Shown piece after piece: positions 33,728 to 42,639 of a stretch of DNA of 56,145 nucleotides. The position numbers and the translations under genes are program-made. The stretch comes from Paracoccus ravus. GTDB taxonomy: Bacteria; Pseudomonadota; Alphaproteobacteria; Rhodobacterales; Rhodobacteraceae. How positions within the stretch are numbered: the stretch's first letter is position 1; each line of letters opens with the position of its first letter. The stretch is from contig NZ_SDEB01000025.1 in NCBI RefSeq assembly GCF_004522175.1, positions 1-56,145 on the forward strand. Reading direction: 5' to 3'. The notes under the pieces are model-generated. The model ran no database searches and was not told the origin of the DNA. It worked only from the letters and a program-made list of their open reading frames with translations.

Positions 33728-34687
33728 TTATGCCTCCTTCGAGCGCGGATGGCGCAGACGCGGGTTCAGCGCGATGGCGGAGATGTCGGCGATCATGTTC
33801 AGGATCACGTAGACGGCGGCAAAGACCATCGCCGCGGCCTGAACCATGGGCAGGTCACGCTTGGAGACGGCATCGACCATGAAGCGGCCAAGGCCGTTAT
33901 AGTTGAAGATCGCCTCGACCAGCACGACGCCCGCGATCAGATAGGTCAGGTTGAAGGCCACGACATTGATGATCGGCGCAAGCGCATTGGGCGTGGCATG
34001 ACGCAGGACGACACGGCCATTCGGGATGCCTTTGAGATAGGCGGTCTCGATATAGGGTTGGTCCATCACGCCCAGCACGGTGGTGCGCGTCATCCGCATG
34101 ATCTGCGCGACCGTCACCAGAACCAGCACCAGCATGGGCAATGTGGTCGCTTGCAACCATGCCCCAAGCCCCATACCCGACCATGTATCGGCAAGGCTCG
34201 GCAGCAAGCCCCATTGCACTGAGAAGAACAGGATCAGCAGCAGGCCAAGGAAATATTCCGGCAGCGAGACCGTGGCCAGCGCCACCACATTGGCGATCCG
34301 ATCAAACAGCGAGCCGCGCCATGCCGCCGAAAGGATGCCGAGCCCGACGGCCAGCGGCACGGCGATGATCGCGGCATAGCCCGCCAGCGCCATGGTATTG
34401 AGAAAACGCGGCCAAAGCAGGTCGGCGACGGGCTGGCGGTTTGCCAGTGAAACGCCCAGATCGCCGTGCAGGATACCTCCGGCCCAAGCGAAATAGCGGC
34501 TGACCGCCCCGGCATCGAGGCCCAGCTGCTCGCGCAAGGCGGCCAGCGATTCCGGCGTCGCATTCTGGCCCAGAATGGCGGCGGCGACATCGCCGGGCAG
34601 GATCTCGGTGCCGGCAAAGACCAGCACCGAGACGAGGGCGAGGGTCACGACCCCCAGCCCCAAGCGTTGCAGGATCAGCTTGCCCAT
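33728..34687 (-). CDS. Peptide ABC transporter permease (OppB/DppB type)
   Basis: A 319-residue permease. The DppB N-terminal pattern is LILQRLGLGVVTLALVSVLVF, with LPGDVAAAILGQNATPESLAALREQLGLD in the periplasmic loop and the EAA loop ETAYLKGIPNGRVVLRHATPNALAPI. Start ATG 34685-34687 shares one base with the stop of the binding-protein gene (TGATG); the TTG one codon earlier is less likely. Confidence 0.95.
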   Translation of the reverse strand: MGKLILQRLGLGVVTLALVSVLVFAGTEILPGDVAAAILGQNATPESLAALREQLGLDAGAVSRYFAWAGGILHGDLGVSLANRQPVADLLWPRFLNTMALAGYAAIIAVPLAVGLGILSAAWRGSLFDRIANVVALATVSLPEYFLGLLLILFFSVQWGLLPSLADTWSGMGLGAWLQATTLPMLVLVLVTVAQIMRMTRTTVLGVMDQPYIETAYLKGIPNGRVVLRHATPNALAPIINVVAFNLTYLIAGVVLVEAIFNYNGLGRFMVDAVSKRDLPMVQAAAMVFAAVYVILNMIADISAIALNPRLRHPRSKEA

Positions 34688-36237
34688 CAAGCCGCGAGCC
34701 AGACTTTTTCGGCCATGCGCGCGCCCATCAGGTTGAACATCGGATGCGGCGTGACGCCTTGCACCTTGTTCGAGACGCCGTCGAGATAATCCCCGAACAT
34801 CGGGATCATCACTCCGCCATCGTCATGGATCATGCGCTGGAGTTCCCAATAGATCTCGCGGCGCTTCTCGTCATCGAGCAGGGCGCGGGCCTCCGTCAGC
34901 AGGCGGTCGAAATCGGCATTCGCCCAATGGCTGTCGTTCTGGGCCGAGCTCGACTGGTAGGCGATGGTCAGCATCTGGTCCGCGGTCGGACGCCCGCCCC
35001 AATAGGACATGCAGAAGGGCGCTTTCATCCAGACATTGTCCCAATAGCCATCGGCAGGCTCGCGCTGGATCGAAACGTCGATGCCCGCGCCGCTGGCCGC
35101 GGTGCGATAGACCGCCGCCGCATCGACCGCGCCGGTGAAGGCCGCGTCCGAGGTCTGCAAGGTGACCGACAGGCTGTCCATTCCGGCCTTTTTCAGGTGG
35201 AATTTCGCCTGTTCCGGATCATAAGCCCGCTGCTTCAACTCCTTGTTGAAGAAACGATCCGTCACCGGGATCGGATGGTCATTGCCCAGCGAGCCATAGC
35301 CCATCAGCGCGGTTTTCAGGAGCTGCTCGCGGTCGATCGAGTATTTGATCGCCTGACGGACATTCACATCGCTGAAGGGCGCACGGGTGCAGTCCATCAG
35401 GAAGGTGTAATGCTGGCCCCCGGCCGAGCGTACGATCTGCAGATTGCGATTGCGCGCCAGCAGGTCCACGGTCTTGAAATCGAGGCTGTTGATGGCATGG
35501 ACCTGACCCGACATCAGCGCATTGGTGCGCGCCGACACGTCATTGATGACGATGACCTCGACCGCGTCGACATTGGCGCAGCCCGGCTTCCAGTAATTCT
35601 CGTTGCGGGTGAAGCGCGCGCGCACACCGGGCTCGACGCTTTCGGGGATGAAGGGGCCGGTGCCGATCGGGTTCGCCCAGTCGCTGAAACCCTCGGGCAC
35701 GACAAGGAAGTGGTAATCCGACAGCACATAGGGCAGGTCCGCATTGCCCGAGGTCAGGGTGATCTTGACCTCGAAATCCGAGATTTTCTGGATGTCGGCA
35801 AAACCCGCCGCGACCGAGCGCGCCGCCGAGGAACTGTCGCCGCGATGCAGGTTCAGCGAATAGACGACATCATCGGCGGTGAGGGACTTGCCGTTATGGA
35901 AAGTGACGCCCTGCCGGACCTTGAAGACCCATTCCACGGCACCTTCGGCAGCTTCCCACGACTCGAAAAGCTCGGGCTGGGCGGTATTGCTCGCGTCGAT
36001 CTCGACCAGACCGTTCATCACCATATAGGCTTGGTTGACCGGCACCCAATCGTTCAGCTTGCGGATGTCGAAATCATCGGTGGTCGAGCCGCCGCCGATC
36101 CCCATGCGCAGCAGGCCACCGCGTTGCGGCTGTTCCTGGGCCCTCAGGCCGCCGGGCAGCATGGAGAGCGCCGAAAGACCTGCGGCTCCGGCAAGAAAAC
36201 CGCGCCGGCCGAATTGAAAGAGACGAGTGTCAGTCAT
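34687..36237 (-). CDS. Peptide/solute-binding protein family 5 with Tat-type signal
   Basis: A 516-residue extracytoplasmic solute-binding protein. The signal peptide has a twin-arginine motif (GRRGFLAGAAGLSALSML) and ends after about LRAQ. The mature part has the SBP_bac_5 signature LFESWEAAEGAVEWVFKVRQGVTFHNG and ADDVVYSLNLHR, then GTGPFIPESVEPGVRARFTRNENYW and VRQAIKYSIDREQLLKTAL. I chose ATG 36235-36237 (MTDTRLF); ATG 36241-36243 would add two residues. It is the first gene of the importer operon. Tat export suggests it folds before secretion. Confidence 0.92.
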   Translation of the reverse strand: MTDTRLFQFGRRGFLAGAAGLSALSMLPGGLRAQEQPQRGGLLRMGIGGGSTTDDFDIRKLNDWVPVNQAYMVMNGLVEIDASNTAQPELFESWEAAEGAVEWVFKVRQGVTFHNGKSLTADDVVYSLNLHRGDSSSAARSVAAGFADIQKISDFEVKITLTSGNADLPYVLSDYHFLVVPEGFSDWANPIGTGPFIPESVEPGVRARFTRNENYWKPGCANVDAVEVIVINDVSARTNALMSGQVHAINSLDFKTVDLLARNRNLQIVRSAGGQHYTFLMDCTRAPFSDVNVRQAIKYSIDREQLLKTALMGYGSLGNDHPIPVTDRFFNKELKQRAYDPEQAKFHLKKAGMDSLSVTLQTSDAAFTGAVDAAAVYRTAASGAGIDVSIQREPADGYWDNVWMKAPFCMSYWGGRPTADQMLTIAYQSSSAQNDSHWANADFDRLLTEARALLDDEKRREIYWELQRMIHDDGGVMIPMFGDYLDGVSNKVQGVTPHPMFNLMGARMAEKVWLAA

Positions 36238-36378
36238 GTGCATATCCGACGCGGACAAGCGCCGCGCCTCCCAGTTTTTTATGCCCCGAAGGGCGGTTTG
36301 TTGATTTTCATCACAACCTAGAGAAGCCAGGTCCGGAGGCAAATGACTTTCTGTCATACCCCTGTGACGCGACTGCAA

Positions 36379-37284
36379 TCATCGGGCGGCGTCAGGCCGG
36401 ATCCCGCCATGCCGGTTGCTGGCGATCAGCCAGGTTTCAAGCCTTTTTGCGGCGCTGCGCTGATGTCTTTGCGTCGAGCGCATCAGATAGTAGCGGCCCT
36501 GACCCAGCAGCCGGTAGGGATGTGCCTCGACAAGTGCGCCGCGGTCGATCAGATCCTGCACGACCCAGGTCCAGCCCATGGCAATGCCGATCCCCTGCAT
36601 CGCGGCTTCGATGGCCAGGCGATAGCTGCCCATCTTCCAGCGCGTCGTGGCTTCGGGCAGTTGCAACTCGGCATTGAACAGCCAGTTTCCCCAATCCGTC
36701 CATTCCTTGAAGGTTTCCTCCATGGTCAGCAGCAGGGGGGCTTTACGCTCGATCAGCGGTGGCTGGCCCGGCGCCATGACGGGGATCATTTCCTCGGGGC
36801 CCAGCGGCTGCATGACGAAATCCGCCATCTGAACCGGCCGGTGATAGATCGCGAGGTCATATTCGTCGGGCCGAAGCTGCGAGATATTCTCGTCAATGCG
36901 CAGTTTCAGTTCCAGCCAGGGCAGGTCCAGACGCATTTGGGCCAGCCGCGGCATCACCCAGAGATCCGCCACCCCCTGCGAGCAGGCCAACACGACCCGG
37001 TCCCGATCCCGGGTTCCCTGAAGCCCTTCGCCAAGTTCCGACAGCGCGTCGATCGCCTGACCGACGCGCAGGGCATAATCCTGCCCAAAGCCATTCAGCG
37101 TCACTCCCGAGGCTGTGCGGTCGAAAAGCAGCGCGCCGACATGGTCTTCGAGCCGGGCGATCTGTCGGCTGACGCCGCTTTGGGTCAGGCCGAGGATCTG
37201 CGCCGCAGCCGAGATCGAGCCGCATCGCGCGACGGTCTGAAATGCGACAAGCGCTGGAAAAGGCGGGATTCTGGGGCCGGACAT
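36379..37284 (-). CDS. LysR-family regulator (GcvA-like)
   Basis: A 301-residue LysR regulator. HTH: ALVAFQTVARCGSISAAAQILGLTQSGVSRQI. The effector domain shows the GcvA-like order with LRPDEYDLAIYHR and AIEAAMQGIGIAMGW. It lies upstream of the peptide-importer operon on the same strand, 141 bp before the binding-protein gene, so it is the likely regulator of that operon. The ATG at 37282-37284 gives a normal N-terminus. Confidence 0.93.
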   Translation of the reverse strand: MSGPRIPPFPALVAFQTVARCGSISAAAQILGLTQSGVSRQIARLEDHVGALLFDRTASGVTLNGFGQDYALRVGQAIDALSELGEGLQGTRDRDRVVLACSQGVADLWVMPRLAQMRLDLPWLELKLRIDENISQLRPDEYDLAIYHRPVQMADFVMQPLGPEEMIPVMAPGQPPLIERKAPLLLTMEETFKEWTDWGNWLFNAELQLPEATTRWKMGSYRLAIEAAMQGIGIAMGWTWVVQDLIDRGALVEAHPYRLLGQGRYYLMRSTQRHQRSAAKRLETWLIASNRHGGIRPDAAR

Positions 37285-37494
37285 GGAGCGGTTCCGAGTT
37301 CAAGGGTCAGGGCGAAGGGACGCGGTCAATCCCGGCCCGGAAGGGCATGAAATTTCATCATGGCTCCATGCGCAAGCGCTGCTTGTGCTTTGTTCCGCCT
37401 GACATAAGAGGGCGGAGCGCCCGGCCGCCATCTTTATCGGGCGAAAACGCAACGCGGGCCGGCCATTCTGCCGTGCCATTTCGGAGTTCTGGGC

Positions 37495-37761
37495 ATGAGC
37501 TTGCCTGATCTTGTCGGCCTTGCCGGCGCAGCATTCTATCTTGGTGCCTATGCATTGCTTCAGACGGGCAAGCTAAGCCTGGGCGACTGGCAATATGCCG
37601 CGCTGAACATCCTGGGGGCGGCCGCGCTGATCGGCTCTCTGACCTGGAACTGGAACCTCGGCGCCTTCATTTCCCAAACCGCGTGGCTGCTCTTCACGGT
37701 GATCGGCTTCGTGCGGAACTATCGCGCCAAGTATCGGGCGAATCCGGTCGGAATGGCCTGA
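37495..37761 (+). CDS. Small membrane protein, CBU_0592 family
   Basis: An 88-residue protein with three hydrophobic helices (LPDLVGLAGAAFYLGAYALL, LNILGAAALIGSL and FISQTAWLLFTVIGFVRNY). The order and the central NILGA and TAWLLF segments match the small CBU_0592-like membrane family, of unknown function. It is a lone gene: the neighbours on both sides read the other way. Confidence 0.8.
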   Translation: MSLPDLVGLAGAAFYLGAYALLQTGKLSLGDWQYAALNILGAAALIGSLTWNWNLGAFISQTAWLLFTVIGFVRNYRAKYRANPVGMA

Positions 37762-37792
37762 GACCGGCCCTCTGGCCTGCCGGCCCGCGGCC

Positions 37793-38860
37793 TCACCGGG
37801 CCGGGCTGGCAGCGCCCCCGGCTTGCCGCCTCGGACGGGCCTGATCGGCAGGCGGCTCCCAGCCCTGGGTCCAGTAATGGGCGTTGGTGAATTCACTGCG
37901 CTGAAATCCCCGCGCCACGAGCCAGTCGCGCGCCGCCATAGAATCCTGCCTTTCGGCCGCGAAAAAGACATAGCGCCCGGTTTCCGGTGGCGCGATGGAC
38001 TGAAGCGCGGCCAAGGTCGAGGTTTCGGACCGAAGAAGCCATTGCAGATCCACCCCCTCGGGATGGCGGATCGGCTGGCGGTCGGCCAGATCCGCGACGA
38101 CGATGCGCGCGATGCCCTGCGTATCGGCAGGCAGGATCTCAAGCGCGCGCGCAATGATCGGCAAGGCCGTCTCATCCCCGATATAGGCGATCCATTCGGC
38201 GCTTTGGGGTGTCTTGCCGCCGGGGCCGGTCAGGGCGACGCGGTCCCCGGGCTGTGTCTCGCGGACCCAATCGGTGACGCGGCCGCCCTCATGCAAAAAG
38301 ATGTCCACATCGATCCATTGGCAATCCGCTGCGATCGACCGCACGGTATAGGGCGGGCGGTGCCAGCGATCGACACCGCCCGGCCAGACCATCGCGCCAT
38401 TCTCGTCGGCATGAGGCAGCCCCGCGCCCTCGGGGCCAAAGATCAGACGGAAATGCATCCCGCCCGCGCCGAAGCGCGCGAAATCTCCTGCCAGCCGGAG
38501 CCTGCGAAACGAGGGCGAGAGGACGCGGTTCGACATCACCTCGGCAATCGTCAGCTTGGCGGGGCTGGCAGGCTGCGGCCGGATCTCCCAATCCAGATGC
38601 AGCGGCGGCTGGTGATGCTCGGTCGCGAAATGCATCACCGCCTCGCGCAATTCGGCAAGGCGCGCGTCGGTCTCGGCTTCCAGCACCAGAGCGCATCCAT
38701 CCGCCGCGGCGGCCAGCGACAGACGCGAATCCCCCAGATCCATCAGAAAGCCGGAGGGCGTGGTTTGCAGGTCCAGCCCCATCTCGGCCGCTTCCTCGCC
38801 CAGCATCCGGCCGACGCGGTCCAGCGGCAAACCGATCCGTGCTGCATGTCTGACCGCCAT
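37793..38860 (-). CDS. Siderophore-interacting protein (FAD/NAD(P)H ferric reductase) with N-terminal DUF2218 domain
   Basis: A 355-residue fusion. Residues 1-95 look like DUF2218 (FLMDLGDSRLSLAAAADGCALVLEAET, LREAVMHFATEH). Residues about 100-330 are a ViuB-type reductase: FAD-binding PPYTVRSIA, DIFLHEGGRVTDWV, VALTGPGG, IGDETALPIIARALEIL and a C-terminal helix with YVFFAAERQDSMAARDWLVARGF. It would reduce Fe(III)-siderophores in the cytosol. It is divergent from the siderophore uptake genes at 38991-44119, which are broken, while this gene is intact. Confidence 0.92.
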   Translation of the reverse strand: MAVRHAARIGLPLDRVGRMLGEEAAEMGLDLQTTPSGFLMDLGDSRLSLAAAADGCALVLEAETDARLAELREAVMHFATEHHQPPLHLDWEIRPQPASPAKLTIAEVMSNRVLSPSFRRLRLAGDFARFGAGGMHFRLIFGPEGAGLPHADENGAMVWPGGVDRWHRPPYTVRSIAADCQWIDVDIFLHEGGRVTDWVRETQPGDRVALTGPGGKTPQSAEWIAYIGDETALPIIARALEILPADTQGIARIVVADLADRQPIRHPEGVDLQWLLRSETSTLAALQSIAPPETGRYVFFAAERQDSMAARDWLVARGFQRSEFTNAHYWTQGWEPPADQARPRRQAGGAASPAR

Positions 38861-38990
38861 TTACCCTCGCCTGTCCCGTTTCGCCGCGACTGGCGGCATT
38901 TCAGAGTGAATAACTCGGGATTCTTGGCATTCCGCCACACGTTTGGCAAGGGAGCCGCGCCACATGGCGAAGCGGCGGAAGGGGAGAGAA

Positions 38991-39927
38991 ATGCCGAAAC
39001 TCAAGCAAATGCTTGCCATGGCCCTTGCGGCCCTGGGGCTGGCCGGACCCGCTTTGGCCTGCGAGGGTTGGCTGCTTGATGCGCCCGAAATCCACGCAAG
39101 CCCGCTTTGCGTGCCCGCGGCGCCAAAGCGCGTCGTCGTGCTGGATGCGAGTTTCGGGCTGAGCGTCGGGATGGATGTGGGCCTGCCGATCGTGGGGGCT
39201 CCGCTCGATATGATGAGCGACGCGGCCCTGAAGGCGCGCGCGACCGAGCGGGGCGTGACCCGCACCGCCTTTGGGCAGAGCCCAGCCTCGAAACCATCGT
39301 CGCGCTTGAACCGGATCTGATCCTTGGCTACACCGGCGACCATGCGATGGCGGGCGCGATCTATCCGCAATTGGCCCAGCTTGCCCCGACCCTGCTTTAC
39401 GGCTCGACCGACTGGCGCGGCTTTTATGGGGTGCTGGCCGGGATTACCGGCAAGCAAGACGAGATCGCCGAGCAGCTCCTCGCCTTTGATGCACGGCTGG
39501 CCGGGATCAAGGCGCGGGTGCCGGTCCGCACGGTTTCGGTCCTGCGGATCACCTCTTGGGATTTTCAGGTCTATCTGGATGCGCCCCAGAGCTATGCGCC
39601 TTTCGAGATCATGAAACAGGCGGGCGTCAAACGCAGCGCCTATGAGGTCACCGACGACCCCTCGCTGTCCATGAAGCGCCCCGATTGGAGGAGCTTTCCC
39701 AGCTTGACGGCGAGGTGCTGCTTTACATCCTCGGCGGCACGAACGATTCCGACAAGGACGGGCGGCACGAGGAAGTGCTGGCCAACCCGCTCTGGCAGAT
39801 GCTGCCCGCAGTGAAATCCGGCAATGTCCATCGCATCTCGCCTGCGACATGGATGGAATTTAGCGGGCTGGCCTCGGCCCATCGCGTGCTGGACGATATC
39901 GATTGTTTCGTGAACGGGTCGCCGTGA
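38991..39927 (+). pseudogene. Fe(III)-siderophore ABC binding protein, two frameshifts
   Basis: A signal peptide (MLAMALAALGLAGPALACEG) and the beginning of a class III periplasmic binding protein (PKRVVVLDASFGLSVGMDVGL) are in one frame to about 39285. The middle (SLETIVALEPDLILGYTG, GVLAGITGKQDEIAEQL) is in a second frame to about 39680, and the end (ELSQLDGEVLLYILGG, VHRISPATWMEFSGL) in a third. Joined, the pieces cover a normal FepB/FecB-type protein of about 310 residues. Both shifts move the frame by -1, close to short G or C runs. As it stands no complete product can be made. Confidence 0.88.
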
Positions 39928-40909
39928 GGGTTTCCGCCCTGTTCCTCGGCCTGCTGTTCGCGCTTGTGCTGCTGTCGATCTGGTCGGTCACGGTCGGTTC
40001 CTCGGACATCTTGCTGCCGCGCGCCTGGCAGGCGGTGGTCGCGCCGGGGGATGAGCGGGCCGATATCGTGATCCTTTCGGTGCGCCTGCCGCGTGTCATC
40101 GCGGCCTTGGCCGCACGGGCGGCGCTGGCGGTCGCGGGCGCGATCATGCAGGCGGTGACCGGCAATCCGCTGGCCGAGCCGGGCCTTTTGGGGATCAATC
40201 CGGGCGCGGGCTTCGCGGTCATTCTGGCGATTTCCCTTGCCGGAGTGACGGTGGGCGGGGCGCTGGTGTGGGCGGCGTTCGCAGGGGCGGCGCTGGCGGC
40301 GCTCGCGGTCTATCTGCTGGGTCCGGCAGAACGCGGAGGCGCGACGCCGCTGAAGCTGGTCCTTGCGGGCGTGGTAGTCTCGACTTTGCTTGGCGCGGTC
40401 GGAACGGCGGTTCTGCTGCGGGATGCGCAGACGCTGGATGTCGTGCGGATGTGGTCGGCAGGCAGTCTGAAGAACCGCGAGATGGCGCAGGTCCTGCCGG
40501 TGCTGCCTTGGCTTGGCGCATCGCTGATTGCCGCCATGGTCGTGCGCGAGCAATTCACCGCGCTGAGCCTTGGGGCCGAAACCGCGCGCGGTCTGGGCCA
40601 GAACCCGCTGCTCTGGCGGCTGGTCTCGGGGCCGCTGTCGTAGGCCTTGCCGGGGGCGCTGTCGCCATCGCGGAACCTTTGGGCTTTGTCGCGCTGGTCG
40701 TGACGCATGTCGTGCGGCGGGCTCTCCGCCCGGATGACCGGCAGATCCTGCATTTTGCCACGCTTGGTGGCGTGGGTCTCGCGCTGCTGGCCGACACCTT
40801 GCCGCGCGCGGTGCTGGTGACCGATATTTCCTTGGGCATCACGATGGCGCAGATCGGTTCGCCCTTCTTCATCTGGCTCGCCAATGCCCGTAGCGAGGCC
40901 AATGCATGA
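39924..40909 (+). pseudogene. Iron-siderophore ABC permease 1 (FecCD family), frameshifted
   Basis: GTG 39924 overlaps the preceding stop (GTGA) and opens a FecCD permease (LLGINPGAGFAVILAISLAG, WSAGSLKNREMAQVLP), which ends early at 40643. The continuation (AVVGLAGGAVAIAEPLGFVALVV, HVVRRALRPDDRQIL, LGITMAQIGSPFFIWL) is in the -1 frame to 40909, the break being near 40615-40635 at a GGGG run. The core residues PRVIAALAARAALAVAGAIMQ are diverged (usually RLPR..A...GAALA). Confidence 0.88.
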
Positions 40910-41783
40910 GAACCGTCTGGCCCCTGCTTCTGGCAGCTCTGCTCGCTGCCTGTCTTGCCGCGCTGGCCTTTGGCGACCAGAGGCTGGGCCTTGGGCATGT
41001 GCTGGGCGCACTGCCCGGCGCGCAGGAGACACCCCCGCCACGCGCATGATCGTCAACAGGTTGCGCCTACCGCGCGCGCAGAAGGCGGTGGTGGTGGGCG
41101 CGAGCCTTGGCGTCGCGGGCGCCATCCGTCAGGCGATCATGCGCAATCCACTGGCCTGGCCGGGCCTTCTGGGCATCAATTCAGGCGCGGCCTTGGCCGC
41201 GACCGCGATCATCGTCGAGTTCCGCACCATCCCGCAGGACCTGCTGACGCTGCTGATATTCGCGGGCGCATTGGTCATGTCGGCGGCGATCTATGCCTTT
41301 TCATGGCGGCAGGGGACAAGCTCGGTCCGGATCATCCTGATCGGGATCGGACTGGGGCCGCTGGCCGGGGCAGGGGCCAGCTTCATCTCGAGCTTCGGCG
41401 ATCCGCCTGCGGTGCAAAGGGCGATGATCTGGCTTTCGGGCAGCCTGCAAGACAGCCGGTGGGAGCGGGTCCGGATTTTGGCTCTGTGGTCCATCCCGCC
41501 CTTTGTCGCGGCATGGATTGCGGCGCGGGAACTGGATTTGATCGCCTTCGGAGACACCGTCGCGCGGCGCCTCGGGCAGCGCGTGAACTTGCTGCGCGGG
41601 ATGGCCGTGCTGATCTGCGCGGCGCTGTCGGGGGCGGCGATCGCGGCGGCGGGACTGATCGGGTTTGTCGGCCTTGCCGCGCGGCGCATCATGCCTCCTG
41701 TCCAGCTTCCGGTCGGGCTGTTCACGGCGCTGCTGGGCGCGCCCTTCTTTGGATTCTTGTTGTGGAAACGGCGCAATGCCTGA
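40906..41783 (+). pseudogene. Iron-siderophore ABC permease 2 (FecCD family), frameshifted and internally deleted
   Basis: ATG 40906 overlaps permease 1 by 4 bp and encodes the first helix (TVWPLLLAALLAACLAALAF), but the frame stops at about 41048 after a CCCCC run. From about 41040 the -1 frame gives RMIVNRLRLPRAQKAVVVGASL to the end. Near the C-terminus, GLIGFVGLAARRI is joined directly to MPPVQLPVGLFTALLGAPFFGF; normal permeases have about 35 more residues here, including one membrane helix. So this copy has both a frameshift and an in-frame deletion. Confidence 0.88.
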
Positions 41784-42639
41784 TCCCGAACTGATCGCCC
41801 GCAAGGCCAGCATCGGTTATGCCCGCCAGCTGGTGGTCGAGGGGCTGGACCTCGAGATCACGCAGGGGTCTTTCACCGCGCTTCTGGGGCGGAACGGGTC
41901 GGGGAAATCAACCGTGCTGCGCAGCCTTGCGGGCCTGCATCCGCTGCAATCCGGCGCGGTGCTGCTCGACGGCAAGGCGATCGCCAGCCTGCCCACGAAA
42001 TCCGTCGCCCGCCGCATCGGCTTTCGGGCGCAAAGCTCGACCAGGCCCGAGGGGATGACGGTTCTGGATCTTGTCCGGCAAGGCCGCTACCCGCATCGCA
42101 CGCTCTTTGGCGGTTGGAGCATGGCGGATACCGCAGCGGTCGAAGAGGCGCTGGATCTGACCTCGACCGATCATATGCGCGATGCGAAGCTGGACACGCT
42201 GTCGGGCGGCCAGCGCCAGCGGGCATGGATCGCCATGACGCTGGCGCAGCAGGGCGGCATCCTGCTCGATGAGCCGGCGACCTATCTGGACCTTGCCCAT
42301 CCGATCGAACTCTTGGACCTGGCCCGCGATCTGATCGAGACGCGCGGCACCACGGTCGTGGCCGTCTTGCATGATCTGAATCAAGCCGCGCGCTATTCAG
42401 ATCACCTTCTCCTGCTGAAAAAGCGCCGCGTCCATTCCCGGGGCACGCCCACCGAGGTCCTGACCGCCCCGGCCATCTCGGAGGTCTTTGGCGTCGAGGT
42501 CGCGATCCTGACCGACCCCGACACCGGCAGCCGATCATTCAGGATTACACCGACACGTTCCGCTAAATGGCGAACGTCTCGTCGGGCGGTTGGACTGAAA
42601 GCGGCTTTGTCCTGCGCGGCATCAATTCCGAGGGGCTGA
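41776..42639 (+). CDS. Iron-siderophore ABC ATPase (FepC/FecE family), with altered C-terminus
   Basis: A 287-residue ATPase whose catalytic part is intact: GRNGSGKST (Walker A), LSGGQRQRAWIAMTLAQ and GGILLDEPATYLDLAH, H-loop VLHDLNQAARYSDH. Family-like sequence ends at ILTDPDTGSR, near 42530. After this the frame runs through the start of the receptor remnant and ends in about 35 foreign residues, so the natural stop has been lost by a deletion joining the two genes. It overlaps the end of permease 2 by 8 bp. Confidence 0.85.
   Translation: MPDPELIARKASIGYARQLVVEGLDLEITQGSFTALLGRNGSGKSTVLRSLAGLHPLQSGAVLLDGKAIASLPTKSVARRIGFRAQSSTRPEGMTVLDLVRQGRYPHRTLFGGWSMADTAAVEEALDLTSTDHMRDAKLDTLSGGQRQRAWIAMTLAQQGGILLDEPATYLDLAHPIELLDLARDLIETRGTTVVAVLHDLNQAARYSDHLLLLKKRRVHSRGTPTEVLTAPAISEVFGVEVAILTDPDTGSRSFRITPTRSAKWRTSRRAVGLKAALSCAASIPRG

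Noticed and set aside
37347..37358. ATGAAATTTCAT palindrome before the small membrane protein gene
   Set aside because: A 12-bp palindrome in a 200-bp gap is weak evidence for an operator without a second copy or known regulator.
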